From Desulfofundulus salinus (GTDB lineage: Bacteria > Bacillota > Desulfotomaculia > Desulfotomaculales > Desulfovirgulaceae), in assembly GCF_003627965.1 (NCBI RefSeq), contig NZ_RBWE01000001.1, positions 294,695-358,694 of the forward strand: DNA of 64,000 bases. Reading direction: 5' to 3'. Position numbers and translations under genes: made by a program. Within the stretch, counting starts at the first letter, position 1. Every line of letters begins with the position of its first letter. This document shows positions 35,042 to 45,627 of the stretch, one piece after another. The notes under the pieces were generated by a model. That model had not been told where the DNA came from. It was given only the letters and a program-made list of their open reading frames with translations, and ran no database searches.

Positions 35042-36725
35042 GAAAACGGTTAACCCGGAAAACGGTATAAAATACACCGTCTGTGGCGAGTTTTTCCCAG
35101 AGGTCTACCCTGCCTTTCGCTTCCAGAAGTGGGGCCGGGGCGACGAAGGCCCTCTGGCCACCGAGATGCGCCTTTTTTGCTCGTGCGAGCGCTGGGCCTT
35201 CAACCGGCTGCAGGAAGGCCGTTCCCGTGAAGAGCTCAAAAAAGAAGGCCAGAAGTTATTTGGCATAAACTCCCGTTTTTGTGACGATGCCATATTGAAG
35301 GCAAAGGCCATTATTGAATCACAGAGGGAACTGCTGGCGCTGGAAATCGAAGAAACCGGAACGAAACTGGCCCGGGCAATGAAAAAACTCAACCGGGCGG
35401 AAAAAGACCTGGATAAAACTGTTGAAGCAAACGACCCGGTAAAAATCGAAAAAGCCGAACGCACCGTGCACGGCCGCAAAGCGCGGGTTAAGAAACTGAG
35501 TGATAAGCTGGATGAGTTGAAAACCCATCAAAATAACGGCACCATACCCACAGTAATCTTCGGCGGTCGTTCTTTGTGGAAGCGGGTTTGCAAGGGTAGA
35601 GTCACAAAAGAAGAATGGCGAAACGCCCGGCAGAACCGGTTGTACGCCCGGGGAGACGAAACCAAGGGCGGCAACCCGAACATCAAAATAAGCTATCGCA
35701 ACGGAGAATTTGCTTTGTCCGTGACTGTCTCCCACCTGTCCGAGCAGACAGGCACAGACAGCAGAGGCAGGCCGGTAATGACGAAGGCACCCCGGGTAAC
35801 AGGAAAGCTCTGGCTGCCGGAAAAGCACCGGCTCAAGGTGTGGGAGTTGCTTCTTTCCGGCACTCCCTATAACATCGAGTTAATCAGAAGCCGGGACGGC
35901 CGGTACAGGGTGCACATTACCTTCACCATAGCAGCACCTGAACCGGTGACCAATCCCAACCGGGGCTACCTGGGCATGGACACCAACCCGGACGGTGTAG
36001 CTTTGGCCAACGTCAATTATTTCGGCCAACCCGAACCCTGGCCGGAAGGATTCGCTGTTCCTTACCCGAAGGCACTGCACAAATTTGCCGGGGAATTCCA
36101 GATGACAGTACACCCGAACGGTTTTCTCTACATCAAAGTACCGGAACTTGCTTACAGCCGTGGATACCGGCGCACCTACCTGATAGGCGTGCTGGCCAAA
36201 GTGGTGGTGGACATCGCAAAAGCCTTGGGCAAACCCATCGCATTAGAGGAGCTGGACTTAGGCAAGGACCGGCTGGACACGGACAGGAAATTCAACCGCA
36301 TGGCGGCCAACTTCCCGTTCAAGAAGATAATCGAGGCCGTCACGCGCAGGGCATTCAAGGAAGGTATCGTCGTAAAACCGGTTAGGCCGGCGCACACGTC
36401 AACCATCGGCTATTACAAGTACATGGAGCGGTATGGAGTAATCATTCACCACGCTGCCGCATTAACTATCGCCCGGCGGGCGATAGGTTTCAAGGAACGC
36501 ATTACCGGTGAACTGAAGCAGAAAATCCAGGCTGTCAAAGAGAAGCTGAACCGAAAGGTCAATGCCTTACCTGGGGAAGGAAAAGGGATGACCCGAAAGG
36601 TGAAGCGGCTCTTCAACCGGCTGGACGAAAAGATTCCCGTATATAACGGTTTGGACCGTTTCAAGCAGGAATCGTTTTATTCCGTCTGGCACGACTTGAA
36701 GCAGCTTGCTTTGCTGAGCAGGTGA
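35022..36725 (+). CDS. TnpB-related RuvC-fold protein (IS605/IS607 accessory, large form)
   Basis: The 567-residue protein has an N-terminal helical region with a long coiled coil (residues about 100-172). A RuvC-like domain follows, with motif I GYLGMDTNPDGV (Asp 320) and motif II IALEELDL (Glu 409/410). At the motif III position it reads GVIIHHAAALTIARR (His 476/477), with no Asp of the usual DRDxNAA, and the zinc ribbon CxxC pairs between motifs II and III are absent. TnpB proteins are RNA-guided nucleases of IS elements and ancestors of Cas12. The gene is intact while tnpA is broken. Activity as a nuclease is uncertain. Confidence 0.82.
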   Translation: MRKPKIKKTVNPENGIKYTVCGEFFPEVYPAFRFQKWGRGDEGPLATEMRLFCSCERWAFNRLQEGRSREELKKEGQKLFGINSRFCDDAILKAKAIIESQRELLALEIEETGTKLARAMKKLNRAEKDLDKTVEANDPVKIEKAERTVHGRKARVKKLSDKLDELKTHQNNGTIPTVIFGGRSLWKRVCKGRVTKEEWRNARQNRLYARGDETKGGNPNIKISYRNGEFALSVTVSHLSEQTGTDSRGRPVMTKAPRVTGKLWLPEKHRLKVWELLLSGTPYNIELIRSRDGRYRVHITFTIAAPEPVTNPNRGYLGMDTNPDGVALANVNYFGQPEPWPEGFAVPYPKALHKFAGEFQMTVHPNGFLYIKVPELAYSRGYRRTYLIGVLAKVVVDIAKALGKPIALEELDLGKDRLDTDRKFNRMAANFPFKKIIEAVTRRAFKEGIVVKPVRPAHTSTIGYYKYMERYGVIIHHAAALTIARRAIGFKERITGELKQKIQAVKEKLNRKVNALPGEGKGMTRKVKRLFNRLDEKIPVYNGLDRFKQESFYSVWHDLKQLALLSR

Positions 36726-36775
36726 CCCCGTTTAGCCGGTGTCGGACAAACCGGTAGGCCGTATCTAACAGATCG

Positions 36776-36855
36776 CGGGAGGCAGTGTTTTCCGCGAAAT
36801 AGTCAACATTGATGAAGGCGCAAGCTGGAAGTGCCTATTTCGCGCAGTTCTCCCG
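36776..36855 (+). ncRNA. Structured RNA candidate after tnpB (omega/reRNA-like)
   Basis: Starting 50 bp after the tnpB stop, an outer stem CGGGAG / CTCCCG (36776/36850) encloses a perfect 10-bp stem CGCGAAATAG / CTATTTCGCG (36793/36835). Inside that loop is a smaller GGC-GCC stem. Another hairpin CCGGG / CCCGG follows. Guide RNAs of TnpB elements lie exactly here, at the right end of the element. No guide boundary can be assigned from sequence alone. Confidence 0.45.
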
Positions 36856-36964
36856 TCCGGGTGGGACTCCCGGGGCCGAGGTCTCCCTGTCGCTATAGCC
36901 TGCTCCCAAGGGTAGGCAAATCCAATCCAGAAAGGAGCGAAAGCCTGGTCATGGGGAGGCCGGG

Positions 36965-37006
36965 TTCACAAAAACCAACAGCTTGTTGGGTATTGTGAGC
37001 TTTTTT
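36965..37006 (+). terminator. Terminator-like hairpin upstream of the LUD gene
   Basis: The core stem CCAACA-GCT-TGTTGG is flanked by an outer TCACA / TGTGA pairing and ends in TTTTTT. It could end transcription from the tnpB/RNA region. Confidence 0.6.
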
Positions 37007-37022
37007 GAACCAGGTTTGACAT

Positions 37023-37674
37023 ATGAGCGTAACCACCGGTGTACTGGTTGACTGGACGTACGAACAAAAATGCCAGAAAGCGGTGCAAGCCCTGGGCAGA
37101 AAAGGGTTCACCGCCATTTACTGCAAAACAAAACAGGAGGCAGTCGATTATATCTTGAAGGAAGCGGCGAGCTGACACCATCGGTTTCGGTGGCTCTCTG
37201 TCGGTGGCTGATTTAAAAGTAGCCGAAGCGTTGCGGGAGATGGGAAAAGAACTGCTTATACACGGCTTGCCTGAACTGTCTCCTGAGGAAAGGCTGACCA
37301 TTATGCGCCGGCAGCTCACCTGCGACCTCTTTTTAACGGGCACCAACGCTCTGACTCTGACAGGGTGCCTGGTTAATATCGACGCCACCGGCAACCGGGT
37401 GGCCTCCATGGTCTTCGGCCCGAAAAAAGTTATTATCGTAGCCGGGCGCAATAAACTGGTCGAGGATGAAGAGGAAGCAATCAAACGAATTAAGGCCTAT
37501 GCCGCCCCGCCCAATGCCAGACGCCTCAATTGCAAGACCCCTTGCGTAGAGACCGGTTTCTGTGCCGACTGCAATTCGCCCGACCGTATCTGCCGCATCA
37601 TCACCGTCATGGAGCGCAAACCCAGGCTTACCGATGTGCGCGTACTGGTGGTCAACGAGGATTTGGGGCTTTAA
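37023..37674 (+). pseudogene. LUD-domain (LutC/YkgG-like, DUF162) protein, frameshifted
   Basis: The N-terminal 50 codons (ATG 37023 to TGA 37173) encode an N-terminal stretch with KCQKAVQALGRKGFTAIYCK. The body follows in another frame as ADTIGFGGSLSVADLKVAEA, then FLTGTNALTLTGCLVNIDAT and FGPKKVIIVAGRNKLVEDEE, ending VLVVNEDLGL at 37674. The two frames overlap only at 37159-37172, so a single-base change there explains the break. LUD proteins take part in lactate oxidation or related redox steps; TPCVETGFCADCNSPDRICR holds a cysteine cluster. Restart at GTG 37204 would lack the N-terminus. It is probably inactivated, unless this is sequencing error or programmed frameshift. Confidence 0.8.
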
Positions 37675-37752
37675 GCAGGGGTTTTCTCTCGTTGACCATT
37701 AAATATAATATTTATTAAACAAAGAAAGTCCTGGGGACTGACTGAAAATATC

Positions 37753-37790
37753 AAAACCGGCTTCCGTCCTTGAACGGAACCGGTTTTTAC
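37753..37790 (+). terminator. Rho-independent terminator
   Basis: The stem AAAACCGG-C-TTCCGT pairs with ACGGAA-CCGGTTTT across one bulge and ends in TTTTT. It closes the LUD gene unit. Confidence 0.88.
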
Positions 37791-37868
37791 TTTACTTGCC
37801 TAAACCGGACAGCACCTGTGCAGACTTAGTCGTTCTTTATGCACCCATACCTTCGGGGGGATGGTCTT

Positions 37869-37898
37869 TTGCACCCGGACCGCAAAATATAGTATAAT
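37869..37898 (+). promoter_or_regulatory. Sigma-A-type promoter before the YkgJ-type gene and uvr cluster
   Basis: TTGCAC and a perfect TATAAT are separated by 18 bp. Transcription would begin near 37905, 50 bp before TTG 37954, which argues against earlier starts. Confidence 0.75.
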
Positions 37899-37953
37899 GT
37901 TTCGTTACAGGGCAATCTGGTTATCTGGTTACTTAACGGGAGGAGAATCCCTT

Positions 37954-38661
37954 TTGAAAGTACGCATCAACGACTGCCTTCTGGGCGGAAAACCGGCCTA
38001 TGATGTGCAAATAATTGACGAAGGCGCCACGGTACAGGATTACCTGGATGCCTTAAACGATTTTATCCGGGGCCACTGTCCTCCCTGCAACGGCTGCACC
38101 GCCTGCTGCTGGGAGAGGGTCCCCCTTACCTACCCCGATGTGGCTGCCTTCTTGCAGGACGGCTGGTTCGGGCGGCAGTTCCAGGAGCTGCCTGCGCCCC
38201 TGTCATCCTTCCTGCAGCAGTACGGTTACGTTTACGTGGAAGGGCCTGTGGTGGATATCAGCCTGGGGTTTAAATCCGACGGTTCCTGCATTTTCCTGGA
38301 TACCCGGCGGGGTCGCTGCTCCATTTATCACCTTCGCCCCCTGGTATGCCAGACCTACACCTGCCGCCGGGTCACGCGGCGGGCCAGGGAGCTCAGGGGT
38401 GTGGTGGTGAATGCCGGCATGGATGAACTGGTCCGGCGCTGGCTCCTTGAAGGCCGCCGCTGCGGCCGGCCGCCGGTGATCCACGAAGGCTGCCGGCCCC
38501 GCCCTCGCCTGCGGGATTACCCTCCCGGAGCTTTCAGCGGCAAGGAGCGTTTTGCAGAGGTCCGGTTGAAGAATCTCTGCCCGCCCGGGCTGTGGCGGGA
38601 ATTGTATGGTCTGCCTGGAACTGGCTCCGGCCACATTGACAGGCAATTAAAAGGGGGATAG
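37954..38661 (+). CDS. YkgJ-family cysteine cluster protein (UPF0153)
   Basis: The 235-residue protein has the cysteine cluster CPPCNGCTACCWERVPLT (residues about 43-60), the downstream SCIFLDTRRGRCSIYHLRPL and VCQTYTCRR. This CxxCxxCC...C pattern is typical of the zinc- or iron-chelating YkgJ family. The biochemical role is unknown. TTG 37954 with GGGAGGAG nine bases upstream is the best start. It precedes uvrB by 18 bp and probably shares its transcript. Confidence 0.82.
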   Translation: MKVRINDCLLGGKPAYDVQIIDEGATVQDYLDALNDFIRGHCPPCNGCTACCWERVPLTYPDVAAFLQDGWFGRQFQELPAPLSSFLQQYGYVYVEGPVVDISLGFKSDGSCIFLDTRRGRCSIYHLRPLVCQTYTCRRVTRRARELRGVVVNAGMDELVRRWLLEGRRCGRPPVIHEGCRPRPRLRDYPPGAFSGKERFAEVRLKNLCPPGLWRELYGLPGTGSGHIDRQLKGG

Positions 38662-38679
38662 AATCAATTAAGAAGTGGG

Positions 38680-40731
38680 GTGGTGAAGTTGTCTTACCAG
38701 GAGCGTCCTTTCAAACTGAAATCGGATTTCCAGCCCCGGGGCGACCAGCCCAGGGCCATTGCCCGGCTGGTGGAAGGGCTGCAAAAGGGCTACCCCATGC
38801 AAACCCTTTTGGGTGTCACCGGTTCCGGGAAGACCTATACCATGGCCCAGGTAATCCAGGCGGTGCAGCGCCCCACCCTGGTGCTGGCCCCCAACAAGAC
38901 CCTGGCCGCCCAGCTCTGCAGCGAGTTCCGGGAGTTCTTTCCCGAGAACGCGGTGGAATACTTTATCAGCTATTATGACTATTACCAGCCCGAAGCCTAT
39001 ATACCGCAGACGGATACCTATATCGAAAAGGATTCCTCCATCAACGATGAGATAGATAAGCTGCGCCACTCGGCCACCTGCGCCCTTTTTGAGCGGCGGG
39101 ACGTGATCATTGTGGCCAGCGTGTCCTGCATTTACGGTTTGGGTGACCCCGAGGAATACCGCACCCTCGTCCTATCGTTGCGCAAAGGGGGCACCTATGA
39201 CCGGGATGCGGTGCTGCGCAAGCTGGTGGAGATCCAGTACGAGCGCAACGACGTGAACTTCACCCGGGGAAAGTTCCGGGTGCTGGGGGATGTGGTGGAG
39301 GTCTTCCCCGCCTCCTACACCGAAAGGGCCATCCGTATCGATTTCTTCGGGGACGAAATTGAGCGGCTGCTGGAGTTTGACGTGCTCACCGGCGAGATCA
39401 TCGGGGAACGCCAGCACGTGTCCATCTTCCCGGCCAGCCACTACACCGTTTCCCGGCCCCGCATGGAAAGGGCCATCGCGGCCATTGAGGCCGAACTGGA
39501 AGAAAGGCTGGCCGAACTGAGGAAGCAGGGCAAATTGCTGGAGGCCCAGCGACTGGAGCAGCGGACCCGGTACGACATCGAGATGATGCGGGAGATGGGT
39601 TACTGCAAGGGCATTGAGAACTACTCCCGCCACCTGACGGGCCGGGCTCCCGGGGAGCCGCCCTATACCCTGCTGGATTATTTCCCGCGGGACTTTTTAC
39701 TTTTCATTGATGAATCCCACGTGGCGGTGCCCCAGGTGCGGGGGATGTACGAGGGCGACCGTTCCCGCAAGGCGAGCCTGGTGGAATACGGGTTCCGCCT
39801 GCCCTCGGCCTTTGACAACCGGCCCCTCAAGTTCGAAGAGTTTGAGCAGAAGATCAACCAGGTCATCTTCGTCTCCGCCACCCCCGGCCCCTATGAACTG
39901 GAGCGCAGCAGCCAGGTTGTGGAGCAGATCATCCGGCCCACGGGGCTGGTGGACCCCGAGCTTTCGGTGCGGCCCACCCGGGGCCAGATTGACGACCTGG
40001 TGGCGGAGATCCGGCAGCGGGTGGCCAGGAACCAGCGGGTGCTGGTGACCACCCTGACCAAGAAAATGGCCGAGGATCTTACCGACTACCTGCGGGAGCT
40101 GGGCATCAAGGTGCGCTACATGCACTCGGAGATCAACGCCATCGAGCGCATGGAAATTGTCCGGGACCTGCGCCTGGGGGTCTTTGACGTACTGGTGGGG
40201 ATCAACCTTTTGCGGGAGGGCCTGGATCTGCCCGAGGTCAGCCTGGTGGCCATCCTGGATGCCGACAAGGAGGGCTACCTGCGCTCGGAGCGCTCCCTGA
40301 TCCAGACTATCGGCCGGGCCGCCCGCAACGCGGAGGGAAAGGTGATCCTCTATGCCGACCGCATTACCGAATCCATGGACCGGGCGATTAAGGAAACGGA
40401 ACGCCGGCGCCGCATCCAGATGGAATACAACGAAAAACACGGCATTGTCCCCCGCACTGTGGTCAAGGGGGTGCGGGACGTGATTGAGGCCACCCGGGTA
40501 GCAGAACCCAAGGCCGCTTACCAGGCCAAAGAAAAGCTGCGGCCGAAAAAGCGGACCAGGAAAGAGCTGAAGCAGATCATTGCCCGCCTGGAAAAGGAAA
40601 TGCGGGAAGCCGCCCGCCACCTGGAGTTCGAGAAGGCGGCGGAGCTACGGGATACGATCATCGAATTGCGGCTGGAACTGCAGGGCCTCGACAGGCGCCT
40701 GGTGCCCATAGGGGAGGTTGTGGGGGAGTAA
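38680..40731 (+). CDS. uvrB: Excinuclease ABC subunit B
   Basis: UvrB is the damage-verifying helicase of nucleotide excision repair. The 683-residue protein has Walker A GVTGSGKT (residues about 45-52), the damage-clamping hairpin [12 protein letters not shown], the DESHVAVPQ box and [12 protein letters not shown]-terminal UVR motif [19 protein letters not shown] binds UvrC. GTG 38680 is used; GTG 38683 or TTG 38689 are equally possible by spacing. It is complete and of normal length. Confidence 0.97.
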   Translation: MVKLSYQERPFKLKSDFQPRGDQPRAIARLVEGLQKGYPMQTLLGVTGSGKTYTMAQVIQAVQRPTLVLAPNKTLAAQLCSEFREFFPENAVEYFISYYDYYQPEAYIPQTDTYIEKDSSINDEIDKLRHSATCALFERRDVIIVASVSCIYGLGDPEEYRTLVLSLRKGGTYDRDAVLRKLVEIQYERNDVNFTRGKFRVLGDVVEVFPASYTERAIRIDFFGDEIERLLEFDVLTGEIIGERQHVSIFPASHYTVSRPRMERAIAAIEAELEERLAELRKQGKLLEAQRLEQRTRYDIEMMREMGYCKGIENYSRHLTGRAPGEPPYTLLDYFPRDFLLFIDESHVAVPQVRGMYEGDRSRKASLVEYGFRLPSAFDNRPLKFEEFEQKINQVIFVSATPGPYELERSSQVVEQIIRPTGLVDPELSVRPTRGQIDDLVAEIRQRVARNQRVLVTTLTKKMAEDLTDYLRELGIKVRYMHSEINAIERMEIVRDLRLGVFDVLVGINLLREGLDLPEVSLVAILDADKEGYLRSERSLIQTIGRAARNAEGKVILYADRITESMDRAIKETERRRRIQMEYNEKHGIVPRTVVKGVRDVIEATRVAEPKAAYQAKEKLRPKKRTRKELKQIIARLEKEMREAARHLEFEKAAELRDTIIELRLELQGLDRRLVPIGEVVGE

Positions 40732-40756
40732 AGAGACGATCAATGGAGGAAGCATT

Positions 40757-43651
40757 ATGCTGGAAAAAATTATCGTTAAGGGAGCACGGGTGCATAACCT
40801 TAAAAATATTGACGTGGAGATTCCCCGGGGAAAGCTGGTGGTGCTGACCGGCCTTTCCGGTTCCGGGAAGTCTTCCCTGGCCTTCGACACCATCTACGCC
40901 GAAGGCCAGCGCCGCTACGTGGAATCCCTGTCGGCCTATGCCCGGCAGTTCCTGGGCCAAATGGACAAGCCGGACGTGGACTACATCGAAGGTCTTTCCC
41001 CGGCCATCTCCATTGACCAGAAAACCACCAGCCACAACCCCCGTTCCACCGTGGGGACGGTGACGGAAATATACGATTACCTGCGCCTCATTTTTGCCCG
41101 GGTGGGCCGGGCCCACTGCCCGTCCTGCGGCAGGCCCATTTCCCGGCAGACGGTGGAGCAGATGGTGGACCAGCTTACGGCCCTGCCGGAAGGCACCCGC
41201 CTGCAGATTCTGGCCCCGGTGGTGCGGGGCAAGAAGGGCGAGCATCAGAAGGTGCTGGAGGAAATCCGCAGAAGCGGCTTTTCCCGGGTACGGGTGGACG
41301 GCGAGGTCAGGGATCTGGCCGAGGGGGTCAAGCTGGATAAGAATAAAAAGCATACCATAGAAGTAGTGGTGGACCGGGTGGTCGTCCGCCCCGGCGTGGC
41401 CCGGCGCCTGGCCGACTCCCTGGAAACGGCCCTGGGAATGGCCGGGGGTGTGGCCCTGGTTGCCGTGGTGGACGGCCCCGAGATGCTCTTCAACGAGAAC
41501 TTTGCCTGCCCGGAATGCGGCATCAGCCTGCCGGAGATAGCCCCCCGGCTGTTCTCCTTTAACAGCCCCTACGGGGCCTGCCCGGTGTGCACCGGCCTGG
41601 GAGTGAAGCGGGAGATTGACCCCGACCTGGTCATTCCCGACAGGCGCAAGTCCATTGCCGATGGGGCCATAGAGGGCTGGTTCCGCGGTACCAACGCCTA
41701 TGCGTGCCTGGAAGCCCTGGCCGAAAAGTACGGCTTTTCCCTTTCCACCCCGGTGGCCGAGCTGACCAGGGAACAGCTGGACAAAATCCTTTACGGCACC
41801 GGCACGGAGAAAATCCTGGTCAATTACCGGGACACCTACGGCCGGCGGCACCAGTACATGGCCACCTTTGAAGGAGTAATCAATAACCTTTCCCGGCGCT
41901 ACCGGGAAACCACTTCCCCCCACATCCGGGAGGAAATCGAGCGGTACATGAACGACCGTCCCTGCCCGGCCTGCGGCGGAGCCCGCCTGCGGCCCGAGGC
42001 CCTGGCGGTGAAGCTGGGAGGGCTCTCCATTGTGGAAGTTACCCGCCTGCCGGTAAAGGAAGCCCGGGAATTTTTCCAGCGCCTTGAGCTGACGGAAAGG
42101 GAGCAGCTAATTGCCCGCCAGGTGCTCAAGGAGATTAACGCGCGGCTTGGTTTTCTGGTAAACGTGGGTTTGGACTACCTGACCCTGGACCGGGCGGCGG
42201 GTACGCTGTCCGGGGGGGAGGCCCAGCGCATCCGCCTGGCCACTCAGATCGGCAGCGGGCTGACCGGGGTGCTCTATATCCTTGATGAGCCCAGCATCGG
42301 CCTGCACCAGCGGGACAACCAGCGGCTTTTAGATACCCTGCTGTACCTGCGGGACCTGGGCAACACGGTGATCGTGGTGGAGCACGATGAAGACACCATC
42401 CGCACGGCGGACCACATCATCGACATCGGCCCGGGAGCCGGGGAGCACGGGGGCAGGGTGGTGGCCCAGGGCACCCTGCGGGACATCCTCAACAACCCGG
42501 ACTCGGTTACCGGCCAGTACTTAAGCGGCCGCCGCTTCATCCCCGTCCCGGCCGTGCGCCGGAAGCCCAACGGCAAGGTGCTTGAGGTGATCGGGGCCGC
42601 GGAACATAATCTCAAGCAAATTGACGTGGTCTTCCCTTTGGGGGTGTTCATCTGCGTCACCGGGGTTTCCGGTTCGGGCAAGAGCACCCTGGTGAATGAA
42701 ATCCTGTACAAGTACCTGGTCCGGGAGCTCCACGGCAGCCGCACCCAGCCGGGGGCCTGCCGGGAGATCAGGGGCACCGAGCACCTGGACAAGGTGATCA
42801 ACGTGGACCAGTCCCCCATCGGCCGCACGCCCCGGTCCAACCCGGCCACCTATACCGGGGTGTTCAACGACATCCGGGATCTCTTTGCCAACCTGCCCGA
42901 GGCCCGGATGCGGGGCTACAAGCCGGGCCGCTTCAGCTTCAACGTCAAGGGCGGGCGTTGTGAGGCCTGTGCCGGGGACGGCATCATCAAGATTGAGATG
43001 CACTTTTTACCCGACGTCTACGTGCCCTGCGAGGTCTGCAAGGGCCGGCGATACAACCGGGAGACCCTGGAGGTAAAATATAAGGGTAAGAACATTGCCG
43101 ATGTACTGGACATGACGGTGGACCAGGCGGTGGAGTTTTTCCGCCACATCCCCAAGATCCACCGGCGGCTGAAAACCCTGCAGGACGTGGGTCTGGGCTA
43201 CATCCGCCTGGGCCAGCCGGCGCCGGAACTTTCCGGGGGTGAGGCCCAGCGGGTGAAGCTGGCCACCGAGCTTTCCCGGCGCTCCAACGGCCGCACCCTG
43301 TACATCCTGGACGAACCCACCACCGGCCTGCACATGGCCGATGTGCACCGCCTGCTTCACGTGCTGCACCGCCTGGTGGAGGCCGGGGATACGGTGGTGG
43401 TCATCGAGCACAACCTGGACGTCATCAAGACCGCCGACTACATCATCGACCTGGGCCCCGAGGGCGGGGACGGGGGCGGCCGGGTGGTGGCCTGCGGCAC
43501 GCCGGAAGAAGTGGCCCGGGTAAGCGAATCATACACCGGTCAGTTTCTGGCCCGGGTGCTGGCCAGTTCGCCCAGGGCCGACCATTTCCTTGATGTTGAA
43601 GAGGATCGGCAGGACACCCTTCTCGATGATGTGCGGGCGGTCGGAGGTTGA
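40757..43651 (+). CDS. uvrA: Excinuclease ABC subunit A
   Basis: The 964-residue damage sensor has two ABC ATPase modules. Walker A is [15 protein letters not shown] near residue 31 and [10 protein letters not shown] near 638, with signatures [12 protein letters not shown] and [12 protein letters not shown]. Zinc fingers are CPECG...CPVCTGLG near 252-282 and CEACAGDG...[10 protein letters not shown] near 736-766. ATG 40757 has GGAGGAAG upstream; GTG 40718 inside uvrB is rejected. Confidence 0.97.
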   Translation: MLEKIIVKGARVHNLKNIDVEIPRGKLVVLTGLSGSGKSSLAFDTIYAEGQRRYVESLSAYARQFLGQMDKPDVDYIEGLSPAISIDQKTTSHNPRSTVGTVTEIYDYLRLIFARVGRAHCPSCGRPISRQTVEQMVDQLTALPEGTRLQILAPVVRGKKGEHQKVLEEIRRSGFSRVRVDGEVRDLAEGVKLDKNKKHTIEVVVDRVVVRPGVARRLADSLETALGMAGGVALVAVVDGPEMLFNENFACPECGISLPEIAPRLFSFNSPYGACPVCTGLGVKREIDPDLVIPDRRKSIADGAIEGWFRGTNAYACLEALAEKYGFSLSTPVAELTREQLDKILYGTGTEKILVNYRDTYGRRHQYMATFEGVINNLSRRYRETTSPHIREEIERYMNDRPCPACGGARLRPEALAVKLGGLSIVEVTRLPVKEAREFFQRLELTEREQLIARQVLKEINARLGFLVNVGLDYLTLDRAAGTLSGGEAQRIRLATQIGSGLTGVLYILDEPSIGLHQRDNQRLLDTLLYLRDLGNTVIVVEHDEDTIRTADHIIDIGPGAGEHGGRVVAQGTLRDILNNPDSVTGQYLSGRRFIPVPAVRRKPNGKVLEVIGAAEHNLKQIDVVFPLGVFICVTGVSGSGKSTLVNEILYKYLVRELHGSRTQPGACREIRGTEHLDKVINVDQSPIGRTPRSNPATYTGVFNDIRDLFANLPEARMRGYKPGRFSFNVKGGRCEACAGDGIIKIEMHFLPDVYVPCEVCKGRRYNRETLEVKYKGKNIADVLDMTVDQAVEFFRHIPKIHRRLKTLQDVGLGYIRLGQPAPELSGGEAQRVKLATELSRRSNGRTLYILDEPTTGLHMADVHRLLHVLHRLVEAGDTVVVIEHNLDVIKTADYIIDLGPEGGDGGGRVVACGTPEEVARVSESYTGQFLARVLASSPRADHFLDVEEDRQDTLLDDVRAVGG

Positions 43652-43665
43652 GGGAGGGAAGTTAC

Positions 43666-45525
43666 ATGACCCCCGAGGAGAAACTGCAGCACCTCCCGGA
43701 CAAACCCGGCGTGTATCTCTTCCGCGATACGGCCGGGGAAATTATTTATGTGGGCAAGGCCGTTTCCCTGAAAAACCGGGTGCGCTCCTACTACCAGTCC
43801 GGTGCCCGGCAGAGCCCTAAAGTCCGGGCCTTGATGAACCGGGCGGCGGACTTTGAGTACATTGTGACGGACAACGAAGTCGAGGCCCTGATCCTGGAAT
43901 CAAACCTGATCAAGGAGCACCGCCCCCGCTATAACATCTACCTTAAAGATGATAAAAGTTATCCTTACCTGAAAGTAACCCTGGGGGAGGACTTCCCCCG
44001 GGTGCACGTCACCCGCAGGGTGGTCAAGGACGGCTCCCGTTATTTCGGCCCCTACACTTCGGCGGGAGCGGTGCACGAAACCCTGGACCTTTTGCGCCGG
44101 CTCTTTCCCTTCCGCACCTGCAAGCAAAAGCTGGCTGAAGGTGTGGTGCCGGCCAGGCACCGTCCCTGCCTCAACTTTCACATTGGCCGCTGCCTGGCTC
44201 CCTGCTCGGGCCAGGTGGATAAGGAAGAATACCGGGCCATGATCCGGGAGATCTGCCTGTTCCTGGAGGGCCGCCAGGACGACCTGATTAAGGAGCTCAC
44301 CAGGCGCATGAATGAGGCGGCGGAAAAACTGGAATTTGAGCGGGCGGCCCGCCTCCGGGACCAGCTGCAGGCCGTGCGCCAGGTGCTGGAGAATCAAAAG
44401 GTGCTGTCAACCAGTAAGGAGGACCGGGACGTGGTGGCCCTGGCCCAAAATCATGACCTGTCCCTGGTTATGGTTTTCTTTGTGCGGGGCGGCAAGCTCA
44501 TAGGGCGGGATCAATTCCTGGTACCCGGTGCGGAAAACACTCCGGCAGAAGTGATCACCGCCTTTGTCAAGCAGTATTATGCCCGTGCCGATTTTATCCC
44601 CGGCGAAATTCTCCTTTTGGAAATTGATCCCCAGGAACGCCCGGCGATGGAAGAATGGCTTTCCGGCATCAGGGGGGCCCGGGTGCGCCTGGTGGTGCCC
44701 CGCCGGGGAGAAAAGAAACAACTGGTGGATCTGGCGGCCAAAAACGCCCTGCTGGCCCTGCAGGAGGTCGAACAGGAACAGAAGTCCCGGGGGCAGGGCA
44801 GGGATGCCTGCGCCGAGCTGGCCCGGGAACTGGGCCTGGAAAGCATACCTTACCGCATCGAATGTTTTGATATATCCAATACCCAGGGCGAGGAAAGCGT
44901 GGCCTCCATGGTGGTTTTTGAGGAGGGGCGGCCGGTGCCCGACCAGTACCGGCGGTTTAAAATCCGCACCGTGGAAGGGCCAAACGACTTTGCCTCCTTG
45001 AAGGAAGTGCTCACGCGCCGCTTTACCCGCGCCAGGGAAGAGCGGGAACTGGTCCAGACCGGGCAGCTGTCCACCAGGCAGGCCAAATTTTACCGCCTGC
45101 CCGACCTGGTCATTGTGGACGGGGGCAAAGGCCAGCTGTCGGCGGTACGGGAGGTCATGAAGGAGCTGGGCTTTGCCCACATCCCGGCCTTTGGCCTGGC
45201 CAAGAAGGAAGAATTGCTCTTTGCCGGGGACCGCTCCGGGCCCATTCGCCTGCCCCGGGATTCCCGGGCCCTGCACCTGTTGCAGCACCTGCGGGATGAG
45301 GCCCACCGCTTTGCCGTGACCTACCACCGGCAGCTGCGCACCCGGCGCAACCTCAAGTCCCTTTTGGACGAGATCGAGGGCATCGGTCCCGTGCGCCGCC
45401 GGGCCCTGCTGAAAGCCTTCCCTTCCCTGGACGATATGGCCCGGGCTACGGTGGAGGAACTGGCCGCCGTGCCGGGGATGAACCGGGCGGCCGCCCTGGC
45501 CGTTTACCGTTTCCTGCGTGGTTAG
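43666..45525 (+). CDS. uvrC: Excinuclease ABC subunit C
   Basis: The 619-residue nuclease makes both incisions in excision repair. It has the GIY-YIG domain (KPGVYLFRDTAGEIIYVGKA, residues about 14-33), a UVR motif (EKLEFERAARLRDQLQAV) and the RNase H-like domain (YRIECFDISNTQGEESVASM, VDGGKGQLS). A C-terminal helix-hairpin-helix has IEGIGPVRRRALLKAF. ATG 43666 follows GGGAGGGAAG. Completes the uvrBAC cluster. Confidence 0.97.
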   Translation: MTPEEKLQHLPDKPGVYLFRDTAGEIIYVGKAVSLKNRVRSYYQSGARQSPKVRALMNRAADFEYIVTDNEVEALILESNLIKEHRPRYNIYLKDDKSYPYLKVTLGEDFPRVHVTRRVVKDGSRYFGPYTSAGAVHETLDLLRRLFPFRTCKQKLAEGVVPARHRPCLNFHIGRCLAPCSGQVDKEEYRAMIREICLFLEGRQDDLIKELTRRMNEAAEKLEFERAARLRDQLQAVRQVLENQKVLSTSKEDRDVVALAQNHDLSLVMVFFVRGGKLIGRDQFLVPGAENTPAEVITAFVKQYYARADFIPGEILLLEIDPQERPAMEEWLSGIRGARVRLVVPRRGEKKQLVDLAAKNALLALQEVEQEQKSRGQGRDACAELARELGLESIPYRIECFDISNTQGEESVASMVVFEEGRPVPDQYRRFKIRTVEGPNDFASLKEVLTRRFTRAREERELVQTGQLSTRQAKFYRLPDLVIVDGGKGQLSAVREVMKELGFAHIPAFGLAKKEELLFAGDRSGPIRLPRDSRALHLLQHLRDEAHRFAVTYHRQLRTRRNLKSLLDEIEGIGPVRRRALLKAFPSLDDMARATVEELAAVPGMNRAAALAVYRFLRG

Positions 45526-45627
45526 GACTGGTTTTTTCAGAAAACCATGGTATAATATCCAGAGATATCTTGATTGCAATGTTACTGCAGGAGCAGGTTA
45601 TTAATGTCATTCTGGAGGAATGGACCC

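Larger units (their letters stand above)
34860..36960 (+). mobile_element. IS607-type element with deleted tnpA and intact tnpB-related gene
   Basis: The pieces in order are a MerR-like tnpA start, an abrupt join to a tnpA-like tail, a large TnpB-related gene overlapping that tail, and a structured non-coding end. IS607 elements have no terminal inverted repeats, so the exact ends cannot be read; the right limit given is approximate. Confidence 0.6.

Noticed and set aside
36726..36960. Possible tRNA or group II intron domain because of strong stems after tnpB
   Set aside because: The stems do not form a cloverleaf, there is no domain V signature, and position after tnpB fits a guide RNA better.
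40658..41923. 421-codon - strand open frame opposite uvrA
   Set aside because: It is antisense to conserved uvrA with third-position mirror composition; no homologous motif.
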